This document shows, piece by piece, positions 16,068 to 23,997 of a stretch of DNA of 39,526 bases (the first letter of the stretch is position 1; each line of letters opens with the position of its first letter). The notes under the pieces were generated by a model, which was not told where the DNA came from, ran no database searches, and saw nothing but the letters and a program-made list of their open reading frames with translations. The DNA is taken from the NCBI GenBank assembly GCA_023717525.1, contig JAMQPK010000168.1, positions 1-39,526 on the forward strand, given 5' to 3'. Origin of the DNA: Vicinamibacterales bacterium (lineage in GTDB: Bacteria > Acidobacteriota > Vicinamibacteria > Vicinamibacterales > JAMQPK01). Position numbers and translations under genes: made by a program.

Positions 16068-17289
16068 CGATCTGGCGGTCTCCGTCAGAGGCGTCGGCAA
16101 GCGCTACGTGATTCGGCACGATCGCTTCGCGCCGACGACGCTGGCAGAGGCGGTGGCGCAAAGGATCCGCAATCCGTTTTCGCGGCAGGAGCGCGAAGAG
16201 TTCTGGGCACTGAAGGACGTCAGCTTCGACGTCCAGCGGGGAGAGGTGCTGGGGCTCGTTGGCCGGAACGGCGCAGGCAAGAGCACGCTGCTGAAGATTC
16301 TCTCGCGCATCACCGAGATGACCGAAGGCGAAGTGGATCTCCACGGCCGCGTCGGCAGCCTTCTGGAAGTCGGCACCGGATTCAACCACGAGCTGACCGG
16401 CCGCGAGAACATCTTCCTGAACGGCACCATCCTGGGAATGACACGCGCCGAGATCCGGCGGCAGTTCGACGCGATCGTGGCCTTCGCCGGGGTAGAGCGG
16501 TTCCTCGACACGCCGGTGAAGCACTACAGCAGCGGGATGTTCGTGCGGCTGGCCTTCGCGGTCGCTGCCCACCTCAGAAGTGAAATCCTGATCGTCGACG
16601 AAGTACTTGCCGTCGGCGACCAGGAATTCCAGCGGAAATGTCTTGGCAGAATGCGAGAGGTTGCCACCGATGGGCGGACGGTACTGCTCGTCAGCCACAA
16701 CATGGCCGCCGTCACGAGTTTGTGCTCGCGGGCTCTGGTGCTCCGAGCGGGGCAACTGACATTCATCGGCGATGTGAGCGGTGCAGCGGCCGAGTACGCC
16801 AGTCGCGACGCGAAGCCGCTGGTCGGCGATCTGCGGAACCGGTTCGATCGACGCGGCAGCGGCGAGATTCGCTGCATCAGCCTGGCCGTTCGAAACCGGA
16901 GCGGTGAGCTGACACACGTGGTTCGGCCCGCAGAGCCGTTTGAGATCGTCGTCGAGTACGAGGCGAAGACGGCGCTGCGCGATGTCGGGTTCAGCATCGA
17001 TGTCGAGCTGCTCGACGGCACGCGAGTATCGACGCTCTTCAGCGCGTTTCGCAACGAGACGTTCTCGATCGAAGAAGGACACGGCACGTTGTCGTGTCAG
17101 ATCTCTGGCCTGCCGCTGCGTCCGGACTCTTACTCGCTGAACGTGTTCATCGGGGCACACTCGGCCGTCTACGATTTCGTCGATCGCGCGCTGACGTTCG
17201 ATATCGAGTCGGTCGACATCTTCGGGACAGGCAGGCTGCCGGATGCGGCGCACGGCCCGCTCATCGCCAACTTCCGCTGGACGGCATGA
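16057..17289 (+). CDS. wzt: ABC transporter ATP-binding protein with C-terminal sugar-binding domain (Wzt-like)
   Basis: 410 residues. The nucleotide-binding domain has Walker A G-R-N-G-A-G-K-S at 69-76, the signature Y-S-S-G-M at 157-161, Walker B I-L-I-V-D-E near 177-182 and the switch His in L-L-V-S-H-N. Residues from about 260 onward form a beta-sandwich-like extension, as in Wzt proteins that recognise the modified non-reducing end of the glycan before export. This extended type fits with methyltransferases in the same operon that could make the terminal mark. The chosen ATG overlaps the permease stop by 11 nt; a longer start would run deep into the permease gene. Confidence 0.93.
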   Translation: MPSSDLAVSVRGVGKRYVIRHDRFAPTTLAEAVAQRIRNPFSRQEREEFWALKDVSFDVQRGEVLGLVGRNGAGKSTLLKILSRITEMTEGEVDLHGRVGSLLEVGTGFNHELTGRENIFLNGTILGMTRAEIRRQFDAIVAFAGVERFLDTPVKHYSSGMFVRLAFAVAAHLRSEILIVDEVLAVGDQEFQRKCLGRMREVATDGRTVLLVSHNMAAVTSLCSRALVLRAGQLTFIGDVSGAAAEYASRDAKPLVGDLRNRFDRRGSGEIRCISLAVRNRSGELTHVVRPAEPFEIVVEYEAKTALRDVGFSIDVELLDGTRVSTLFSAFRNETFSIEEGHGTLSCQISGLPLRPDSYSLNVFIGAHSAVYDFVDRALTFDIESVDIFGTGRLPDAAHGPLIANFRWTA

Positions 17290-18350
17290 AAGTACTTCTG
17301 ACCGGCTTCGAGTGGTTCGGCGATCTGCTGCCGTTCGTCGAGCGCGCATTGAAAGAGCTGGGAGCGGAGGTGTCGGTCGTCGCGACCAACCGCGATCAAC
17401 TCATTCGGGAGCGCGCGGAGGCCCTGCGGAACCTCGAAGCTCTGCCCCTCATCGGCGCGTCACTGGCGGCTCGACAACGGTTGACGCTCACGCTGGACGG
17501 CATCCGACAGGTGAACGACGCCTTTCGCCGCGAAGTGGACCGCTTCGCTCCCGACGTCGTTCTGTCGATTCTGTGCTGGGGCGAGCCCCTGAGCGCCGAG
17601 TCGCTGGGCTATGCCGCGCGCGCGCGCCGCATCGGGTGGCTGATGGACGACCCATTCGGCTACCAGGAGAGTCTGCTGGAAAACCTCCTGACCTCGTTCG
17701 ATAGTCTCTACAGTCCAGACGAACGCTGGTCCGACAACATCGAACGGATGACGGGCGTGCGGCCGGCCTGGCTGCCGTGCGGCGCTGACCCTGGGTCGCA
17801 TCATCCCATCGACGTGACGGCGCTCGACCAGGACCTCGCCGGGCACATCGTCTATGTCGGATCCAGCTGTGCCGGGCACCCAACCGGTGTCTATCGTCAG
17901 ACGCTGCTCGAATCGCTGGACGGCCTGCCGCTTGCGATCTACGGCGACAAGGGGTGGTGTGGGCTCGGTGGATTCGCCGCGAAAGCTTACCGGGGCGGTC
18001 CTGTCGACTCGGAGCGCGCGAATGTCATCTATGCAAGCGGCGCCATCGCGTTGAATCTTCATCACACGCAGTTCCATCGCGGCACCAGTCTGCGCACGTT
18101 CGCGCTTTGCTGCGCCGGAACCTTCCAGCTCGTGGACTGGCGTGACGGTCTCGATCGGTGGTTTCGTCCCGGCGTCGAACTCGAGACCTTTCGAACTCCG
18201 ACAGAACTTCGCCGTCAGGCGGAGCGGTACCTCGCTGACACCGGAGGGCGAGCACGCATCGCTGCCGCCGGTCGTCGGCGCGTGTTGTCGGAGCACACGT
18301 ACCGCCATCGATTGTCCCTGATGTTGAAAACCGGACATCATGCCGGTTGA
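17286..18350 (+). CDS. CgeB-like glycosyltransferase
   Basis: 354 residues. The N-terminal region M-K-V-L-L-T-G-F-E-W-F-G-D, the central I-G-W-L-M-D-D-P-F-G-Y followed by D-S-L-Y-S-P-D-E, and the C-terminal A-I-A-L-N-L-H-H-T-Q-F-H-R-G-T-S-L-R-T-F-A-L-C-C-A-G-T-F-type motif match the CgeB/glycosyl transferase 1_2 family (GT-B fold) named from a Bacillus spore protein. Members occur in many polysaccharide loci, and the substrate is unknown. ATGA overlap with wzt; the next gene begins 11 nt before its stop. Confidence 0.85.
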   Translation: MKVLLTGFEWFGDLLPFVERALKELGAEVSVVATNRDQLIRERAEALRNLEALPLIGASLAARQRLTLTLDGIRQVNDAFRREVDRFAPDVVLSILCWGEPLSAESLGYAARARRIGWLMDDPFGYQESLLENLLTSFDSLYSPDERWSDNIERMTGVRPAWLPCGADPGSHHPIDVTALDQDLAGHIVYVGSSCAGHPTGVYRQTLLESLDGLPLAIYGDKGWCGLGGFAAKAYRGGPVDSERANVIYASGAIALNLHHTQFHRGTSLRTFALCCAGTFQLVDWRDGLDRWFRPGVELETFRTPTELRRQAERYLADTGGRARIAAAGRRRVLSEHTYRHRLSLMLKTGHHAG

Positions 18351-19038
18351 GCCCACGAGCGCGCTATACGAGCGCCGTCTCGACGCGGCGCGGGTCAGCA
18401 AGGGCACCAGCAAGTCGGCGGTGTACCGAATGCTGCTCGCTGCGGCCTCCGAGGTCCTGAAGCCGGGCGCGCACCTCCTCGAGTTCGGTGCTGGTACGGG
18501 ACAGCTCATCACGATGCTTCGCGAGGAGGGGTTCCGCGGGCCGATCACGGGCGCCGATATCCTTCCGAAGCCAGAGTCGCCTGGGCTCGACGTAAATTGG
18601 ATCGAAGCGGATCTGAATGAGCCCTTGCCGGCTGCAGGCGCGACATTCGACGCCATCATCTCGACCGAGGTGATCGAGCACCTGGAAAATCCCCGTGCCG
18701 TCTTTCGCGAGTTCCGTCGCCTCCTGAAGGCAGGCGGCTTCATTCTAGTAACGACGCCGAATCAAGAAAGCGTGCGGTCCCTCTTGTCGCTGTTCGTGCG
18801 CGGTCACTATGTGGACTTCCTCGACAGCAGCTACCCGGCGCACATCACGGCCCTCGTGCGGACGGATTTTGTGCGGATGTGCGCCGAGAACGGGTTCGAG
18901 CCTCCGCGGTTCCGCTATTCCAATACCGGCAGTATCCCAGCGGCGCCCCACCTTTCGTGGCAGCAGTTGAGCGCAGGTCTGTTGAAGGGGCGACGGTTCA
19001 GCGACAACCTCGCGATGATTTCCCGGAAAGTCGACTGA
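18340..19038 (+). CDS. Class I SAM-dependent methyltransferase
   Basis: 232 residues. Motif I is L-L-E-F-G-A-G-T-G-Q at 46-55, followed by the acidic D-I-L near 75, an I-I-S-T-E-V-I-E-H-L-E motif near 107-117 and L-K-A-G-G-F-I-L-V-T-T-P-N near 130-142, all typical of the Methyltransf_11/UbiE-like fold. It could methylate a hydroxyl of a sugar in the growing polysaccharide. Its place directly after the Wzt and CgeB genes suggests a role in end capping, but this is inference. It overlaps the preceding gene by 11 nt. Confidence 0.88.
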   Translation: MPVEPTSALYERRLDAARVSKGTSKSAVYRMLLAAASEVLKPGAHLLEFGAGTGQLITMLREEGFRGPITGADILPKPESPGLDVNWIEADLNEPLPAAGATFDAIISTEVIEHLENPRAVFREFRRLLKAGGFILVTTPNQESVRSLLSLFVRGHYVDFLDSSYPAHITALVRTDFVRMCAENGFEPPRFRYSNTGSIPAAPHLSWQQLSAGLLKGRRFSDNLAMISRKVD

Positions 19039-20243
19039 TGCGGGTGGCGGTTCTCACCTGGAGTTCGAGGCGAATCGGCGGCGTCGAGGACTACGTGTCG
19101 AGTGTGCTGCCGGCGCTGCATCGGGCAGGTCACGACGTGGCGTTGTTGCACGAGATTGACGAGCCAGCGGACCGAGTCGCGATCGACGTGCCACCCGGTG
19201 CGTCGATATTCTGTGTCGCGTCGCTTGGCGACGACGCGACGCTCGATGCGCTGCGCGGCTGGACGCCGGACGTCCTGTACAACCAGGGACTGTCTGATCC
19301 ATCGTTTGGAGAACGAGTCACCAGCGTCGCCCCCTCCGTCTTCTTCTTGCACAGCTACGTCGGCACCTGCGTCAGCGGCGGCAAAACCTTCAAGCGCCCG
19401 ATGCCGGTGGCGTGCAACCGTCGATTCGGCTGGCCATGCCTGCTGCACTACTTTCCTCACAACTGCGGCGGGCGAAGCCCGATCACGATGTGGAGCGAGT
19501 TCACGCGTCAGTCGGCCCAGCAGGGCGTCTTGAGGCACCAGGCCGCGATCGTGACTCACACCGAACACATGCGTAACGAGATGGCACGGCACGGACTTCA
19601 CGCGGAAGTCGTGCCCTTTCCGATCGAAACCAGCGCCCCGGCGGATATGCCGTTTAGCGGCGAGTGCTGGCGGCTGCTGTTTGCCGGCCGCATGGATTTT
19701 CTGAAGGGCGGGCTCGTCTTCCTCGATGCGCTGCCACACGTCGCGGCCGTGGCTAAAAGGCCGATCCACGTCACGCTGGCAGGCGATGGTCCAGATCGCC
19801 AGCAGTGGGAAGCGCGCGCCCAGGAACTACGTGGAGGGTGGCCGAATCTGACGATCGAATTCACCGGCTGGGTAACACAGCAGCAGATGGGCACGATCAT
19901 GAACGCTGTCGATCTCCTCGTCGTGCCCAGTGTATGGCCCGAGCCCTTCGGGACCGTCGGGCCGACGGCGGGGCAGCACGGTTTGCCATCGGCTGCGTTC
20001 GCTGTCGGCGGCATTCGTCAGTGGCTCGTTGACGGCGTGAGCGGCCACCTGGCCCCGGCCGATCCACCCAGTGCCGCGGGACTGGCCGACGCGATCGTGC
20101 GGTGTCTCGAGGACCCGCTGCACTACACGGCACTGAGGCTGGGTGCCCGGCAAATGTCGAGTAACTTCACGATGGCCCGCCATCTTCCGGCGCTGCTCGC
20201 TGTGCTCGAGCGTGCCGCCGCTGGTGAGAGAAGGGTCGTCTGA
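19038..20243 (+). CDS. Glycosyltransferase family 4
   Basis: 401 residues, GT-B. The N-terminus has I-G-G-V-E-D-Y-V-S-S-V-L near 15-26, and the C-terminal half has L-F-A-G-R-M-D-F-L-K-G near 215-225 and P-S-V-W-P-E-P-F-G-T-V-G-P-T-A-G-Q. In the latter motif the second Glu of E-x7-E is replaced by Gln or Ala, so donor binding may differ. A Cys-rich stretch (C-V-S-G-G-K... C-N-R-R-F-G-W-P-C-L... N-C-G) near 113-152 resembles that of some GT4 enzymes with a bound metal or disulfide. It overlaps the methyltransferase by one base (TGATG). Confidence 0.88.
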   Translation: MRVAVLTWSSRRIGGVEDYVSSVLPALHRAGHDVALLHEIDEPADRVAIDVPPGASIFCVASLGDDATLDALRGWTPDVLYNQGLSDPSFGERVTSVAPSVFFLHSYVGTCVSGGKTFKRPMPVACNRRFGWPCLLHYFPHNCGGRSPITMWSEFTRQSAQQGVLRHQAAIVTHTEHMRNEMARHGLHAEVVPFPIETSAPADMPFSGECWRLLFAGRMDFLKGGLVFLDALPHVAAVAKRPIHVTLAGDGPDRQQWEARAQELRGGWPNLTIEFTGWVTQQQMGTIMNAVDLLVVPSVWPEPFGTVGPTAGQHGLPSAAFAVGGIRQWLVDGVSGHLAPADPPSAAGLADAIVRCLEDPLHYTALRLGARQMSSNFTMARHLPALLAVLERAAAGERRVV

Positions 20244-20956
20244 GACCAAAAGAACAGTACGACGAGTGGCATAGTCGCTACGACGTCGATCGCGATGCGG
20301 ATACGCCCTGGCATCGGCTGGTACTCTCGCATCTCAATCCAAACCGCGACCTTCAGGGAAAGCGGGTCATTGAAGTGGCTTGTGGTCGCGGCGGATTCGT
20401 TGCGCGCCTGATCAGGCTATCGGTGCCGCCGCCGTCTTTGGTGGCTGCCGATTTTTCATCGACCGCGGTCGCCAAAGGCAAGGCATTTGCTGAGCAAGCG
20501 GGCCTCCGTTCGATTCGCTGGGAGGTCGCCGATGCACAATCCCTGGGTCATGGCGACCGATCATTCGATACCGTGATTTCCTGCGAAACCATCGAACACC
20601 TCCCGAATCCCCGCAAAGCGCTGTCTGAGTTCTTGCGCGTCCTCAGGCCGGGTGGCCGATTGCTTTTGACGACCCCAAACTACATGGGACCGATGGGTGT
20701 CTACCGTGGGTACGCCAGGTTGCGGGGCCGGCCCTACACAGAGGAAGGGCAGCCCATCAACAACTTCATGCTTTTGCCGCTGACGGTCAGCTGGCTTCGG
20801 CGTGCGGGATTTCGGATTCTTACCGTTGACGCCAGCGGTCACTACCTGCCGTGGCCGGGCCGGCAGCCTCGAGAAATCGCCGAGCTCGAAAGGATCCGTC
20901 TCCTTCGATGGTTTGCGCTGCATTCGCTGGTCGTGGCGGAGAAGCCGGACGCGTAA
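20240..20956 (+). CDS. Class I SAM-dependent methyltransferase with probable CTG start
   Basis: 238 residues if translation starts at the CTG that overlaps the previous stop as CTGA, with AGAAGGG four bases upstream. No ATG, GTG or TTG exists in frame before the GTG at 20375, and that codon lies inside motif I (V-I-E-V-A-C-G-R-G-G, residues 43-52), so starting there would destroy the cofactor pocket. The upstream residues (P-K-E-Q-Y-D-E-W-H-S-R-Y-D... T-P-W-H-R) look like a normal N-terminal helix of this family. The later motif D-T-V-I-S-C-E-T-I-E-H-L-P-N-P and L-R-P-G-G-R-L-L-L-T-T-P-N confirm the fold. Probable sugar or lipid-linked glycan methyltransferase. Confidence 0.82.
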   Translation: MRPKEQYDEWHSRYDVDRDADTPWHRLVLSHLNPNRDLQGKRVIEVACGRGGFVARLIRLSVPPPSLVAADFSSTAVAKGKAFAEQAGLRSIRWEVADAQSLGHGDRSFDTVISCETIEHLPNPRKALSEFLRVLRPGGRLLLTTPNYMGPMGVYRGYARLRGRPYTEEGQPINNFMLLPLTVSWLRRAGFRILTVDASGHYLPWPGRQPREIAELERIRLLRWFALHSLVVAEKPDA

Positions 20957-22086
20957 TGCGATTCTTGCTGGCCGCGGCGGTGCGGAACTCCCCAAACACC
21001 GGCATGGGCAAGTGGGCGCATCGCGTGGCCGAGGCACTGGCGCAGGACGGCCACGATGTGACTTTGTGGTTCGAAGACGACGTCCTTCCTGATCGCGCGG
21101 GGACGGCAGCCAGTGTGTTGGTCTATCCGCTGAAGCTCTGCCAGAAAATCGTCCGGCAGCGCGATCGTTTCGACGTGGTAGTGGTGCACGAGCCCGGCGG
21201 CTTCTGGTACGGCCTGGCGCGCAAGATGTCGCCGGCACTGCCGCCGCTCGTCGCGATGTGTCACAACGTCGAGAGCAAGTGGTTTCGCCAGCGTGTTGCG
21301 GCGGCGAGGCACGGGCTGGCATCGGTGCCGCTCGGCACGCGCGTCAAAACGCCGCTGTTCAGGAACTGGCAGACCGACGGCACCATTCGCCTGGCCGATC
21401 ACGTGGTGTGTTTGTCGTCAGAAGACCGGCAGTACCTCGTCGCCTCGCTTGGGCGCGACAACGATGATGTGACCAGAGTGACAAATGGCGTGACGCCTGA
21501 CGATTTCGTGCCGCCGGGTGACAAGCCGCGACGAGACATCCTCTTTGTCGGGGGCTGGCAGGACGTCAAAGGGTCCCGGCTGCTCCCCGAGATTCTGGCG
21601 AAGATTCGGCCGCGGTATCCGGGCCTGGCACTCACGATTGCCGGATCCGGCGTGGCGCCCGACGCGGTCGCTCAGAGTTTTTCCGCCGCCGACCGCGACA
21701 GTGTACGAATCATTCCTGGGGCGCTCGGTGCCCAGGATTTGCGCGCGCTCTATCAGTCGCACGCCGTTTTCCTGATGCCATCGTTGTCAGAAGGGTCGCC
21801 GCTCTCGCTCCTCGAGGCCATGGCCGCCGGCTGTCCGGTTGTCGCTGCGGCGGTTGGTGGCATTCCCGATATCGTTCGCGACGGCACCGATGGGTTGTTG
21901 TTCCGGCGCATGCACGCGGGAGATGCGACAGAAAAGCTGGCGCGCGTGCTGGGCGACGTCGTCCTGGCCAGCTCGCTCGGCGACGCCGCTGTTCAGCGGG
22001 CGCGGGCGTTTACCTGGAACGAAACGGCGCTCGGCATCGCGGCTGCAGCGCGCGCCGCCGTGACGAAAGCCCTATGTCACGCCTGA
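20956..22086 (+). CDS. Glycosyltransferase family 4
   Basis: 376 residues, GT-B. The first strand is M-R-F-L-L-A-A-A-V with the N-T-G-M-G-K-W-A-H-R-V-A-E-A-L loop. The C-terminal domain shows F-V-G-G-W-Q-D-V-K-G near 196-205 and S-L-S-E-G-S-P-L-S-L-L-E-A-M-A-A-G-C-P-V, the canonical E-x7-E. One sugar transfer step is expected. It starts on an ATG that shares one base with the preceding TAA (TAATG), and the next gene begins 13 nt before its end. Confidence 0.9.
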   Translation: MRFLLAAAVRNSPNTGMGKWAHRVAEALAQDGHDVTLWFEDDVLPDRAGTAASVLVYPLKLCQKIVRQRDRFDVVVVHEPGGFWYGLARKMSPALPPLVAMCHNVESKWFRQRVAAARHGLASVPLGTRVKTPLFRNWQTDGTIRLADHVVCLSSEDRQYLVASLGRDNDDVTRVTNGVTPDDFVPPGDKPRRDILFVGGWQDVKGSRLLPEILAKIRPRYPGLALTIAGSGVAPDAVAQSFSAADRDSVRIIPGALGAQDLRALYQSHAVFLMPSLSEGSPLSLLEAMAAGCPVVAAAVGGIPDIVRDGTDGLLFRRMHAGDATEKLARVLGDVVLASSLGDAAVQRARAFTWNETALGIAAAARAAVTKALCHA

Positions 22087-23231
22087 ACGTCCTCTACTTC
22101 TGCGAGGGCTTCAACGACATTCGATTCGTCGTCGGACTGTCAGAACAGTGCGAATTGACGATGGCGATTCCGGAATGGGAACTGCACTCGAGCGGTTTGG
22201 CGGAGCGCATCCGGCAGAGCGGCGCGAGGTTGACGATTCACGAAATTTCGGGCCGCCGCCCCGCCTTCCAGCTGAAGTCGTTTGTGTACCTGCTGCAGAA
22301 TATCCGCAAATTCGACGTGGTGCTGTCGCAGGGCATGGTCCGCGGATCGCTCAACAGCACGATTGCCGGTCGATTGGCTGGCGTACCGGTCGTCACGTAT
22401 CTCGGCATTTCGCCGGTGGAATACTGGCGATGCCGCCGCGAACGCGGGCAGATTGGCCGGCTGAAATCAGCAGCCGGTGAAGCGTTCATTCGTGTCTGTA
22501 TGAACGTCAGCGGCCGCCTGGCGACAACGGCGCTGGCTATGGGGTTGTTTCTGAAGGACCTTGCCGGAGAATACTCGGCGCATCCATCGGTCGGTTACTA
22601 CTACGGCGTCGATCTCAATCTGTTCAAGCCGGTCGAGGCACCACAGCGCTCAGCGCTTCGACGCCGTCACGATTTGCCAGACGATGTATTCCTCATCTTC
22701 TTTTCAAGCCGTATCAGCCACGAGAAGGATCCAGAGACGGTGCTGCGAGCGACGGCGGCTGTGCGCGCCAAGGGACTCCCCGCGGTGCTGTTGAATCTTG
22801 GAGGGGGCTACCAGGATTTCCTGAACGTTGCCAAGGATATCGGCATAGCCGACGCCCAACAGTGGGTGATCGGCCGTCCGGCCGTTCATCCCATGCAGGA
22901 CCTGTGCGAGTACTTCCAGGCGGCCGACCTGGTGATTCAATCGTCGCTCGCCGAGGGCTGCGGAATTTCTCCGCTCGAAGCGCTTGCCTGCGGCACACCG
23001 GTTGTGGCCACTGACGTCGGCGGTATGGCGGTGCAGTTGAAGGGCCTCGCGCAGTTGACACCGCGCCGCGACGCCGCCGCCATGGCCGATGCCATTCTGT
23101 GGGTGGCGCGCAATCGAACGGAGGCGCTGGCGCAGGCGATGCAGGGCAGGGAGTATGTCCGCGCGACGTGGCGGCGAGAGAAGGCGTTTGCCGACTTGAT
23201 GACGGTGCTCCAAGAGGCGGTTGATGCCTGA
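22074..23231 (+). CDS. Glycosyltransferase family 4
   Basis: 385 residues, GT-B. The C-terminal domain has F-F-S-S-R-I-S-H-E-K-D-P-E-T-V near 210-224, L-N-L-G-G-G-Y near 240, and S-S-L-A-E-G-C-G-I-S-P-L-E-A-L-A-C-G-type donor-binding residues with the paired Glu. The N-terminal domain (L-N-V-L-Y-F-C-E-G-F-N-D) is less typical. The substrate is unknown. Overlaps of 13 nt with the previous gene and 8 nt with the next support operon expression. Confidence 0.88.
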   Translation: MSRLNVLYFCEGFNDIRFVVGLSEQCELTMAIPEWELHSSGLAERIRQSGARLTIHEISGRRPAFQLKSFVYLLQNIRKFDVVLSQGMVRGSLNSTIAGRLAGVPVVTYLGISPVEYWRCRRERGQIGRLKSAAGEAFIRVCMNVSGRLATTALAMGLFLKDLAGEYSAHPSVGYYYGVDLNLFKPVEAPQRSALRRRHDLPDDVFLIFFSSRISHEKDPETVLRATAAVRAKGLPAVLLNLGGGYQDFLNVAKDIGIADAQQWVIGRPAVHPMQDLCEYFQAADLVIQSSLAEGCGISPLEALACGTPVVATDVGGMAVQLKGLAQLTPRRDAAAMADAILWVARNRTEALAQAMQGREYVRATWRREKAFADLMTVLQEAVDA

Positions 23232-23997
23232 TCTGCGTAGCGTCATCGAGGGCGGGCACTATGCGCGGAAGCAGATTTTCTCGCGCGACCGGCTGGTGTC
23301 GTGGAGCCACAGCCGGCGGTTCGCGATGGCCGTGTCGCTTGCGCGCCAGTTCTGCAACGGGCGAGTGCTGGACTACGGCTGTGGCGACGGAACGTTCCTC
23401 GCGTTGACGCTGTTGGCCGATGCTGCGCCGGCGCTGGCCGTTGGCGCCGAGCTTTCCGTCGAGACGGTCAGCGAATGCCGGCACCGCTATATCGGCGAGC
23501 CGCGGTTGCAGTTCGTGACGGTTGACGAGCTGGTGCGCGCCGAGCACGCGCATCGCTACGATGCCGTGTTTTGTATGGAAGTGTTCGAGCACGTGGTGAA
23601 TTGGGATCCTGAGCTCGCTCGCATCGAACGGTTGCTCGCGCCGGGAGGCAAACTCGTCGTCAGTGTGCCGGTCGAAACTGGATTGCCGCTGCTCGTGAAG
23701 CAGACCGTGCGACGAATCGCCGGCTGGCGCAAGATCGGTCACTATCCCGGGACGTCGCCCTACTCATTTCGCGAGCTGGCGGCCAGCCTGTTCGCGGGGA
23801 CGAAGCAGCACATGGAGCGTCCGGTGTTCTCGTACACGGGCGGCGAGCCGTTTCACGACCACAAAGGGTTCAATTGGATGGCGTTGAAGGAGCGTCTGGC
23901 ACGACAGTTCGATGTCGAACGCGTGCTGGCGAGTCCATTCAACTGGCTCGGGCCTCGTCTGGCCACGCAGGCCTGGTTCGTCCTCCGGCGCCGATGA
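23224..23997 (+). CDS. Class I SAM-dependent methyltransferase
   Basis: 257 residues from an ATG that overlaps the previous stop by 8 nt; a TTG lies one codon upstream. Motif I is V-L-D-Y-G-C-G-D-G at 48-56, with the acidic G-A-E-L-S-V-E-T near 77, D-A-V-F-C-M-E-V-F-E-H-V near 113-124 and L-A-P-G-G-K-L-V-V-S-V-P-V near 136-148. A C-terminal region rich in aromatic residues (F-S-Y-T-G-G-E-P-F-H-D-H-K-G-F-N-W) may bind the sugar acceptor. It is the third methyltransferase of the operon. Confidence 0.88.
   Translation: MPDLRSVIEGGHYARKQIFSRDRLVSWSHSRRFAMAVSLARQFCNGRVLDYGCGDGTFLALTLLADAAPALAVGAELSVETVSECRHRYIGEPRLQFVTVDELVRAEHAHRYDAVFCMEVFEHVVNWDPELARIERLLAPGGKLVVSVPVETGLPLLVKQTVRRIAGWRKIGHYPGTSPYSFRELAASLFAGTKQHMERPVFSYTGGEPFHDHKGFNWMALKERLARQFDVERVLASPFNWLGPRLATQAWFVLRRR

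Noticed and set aside
16030-17349. 439-codon open frame antisense to the Wzt-like gene
   Set aside because: No recognisable domain, and the opposite strand carries complete Walker A, signature and Walker B motifs.
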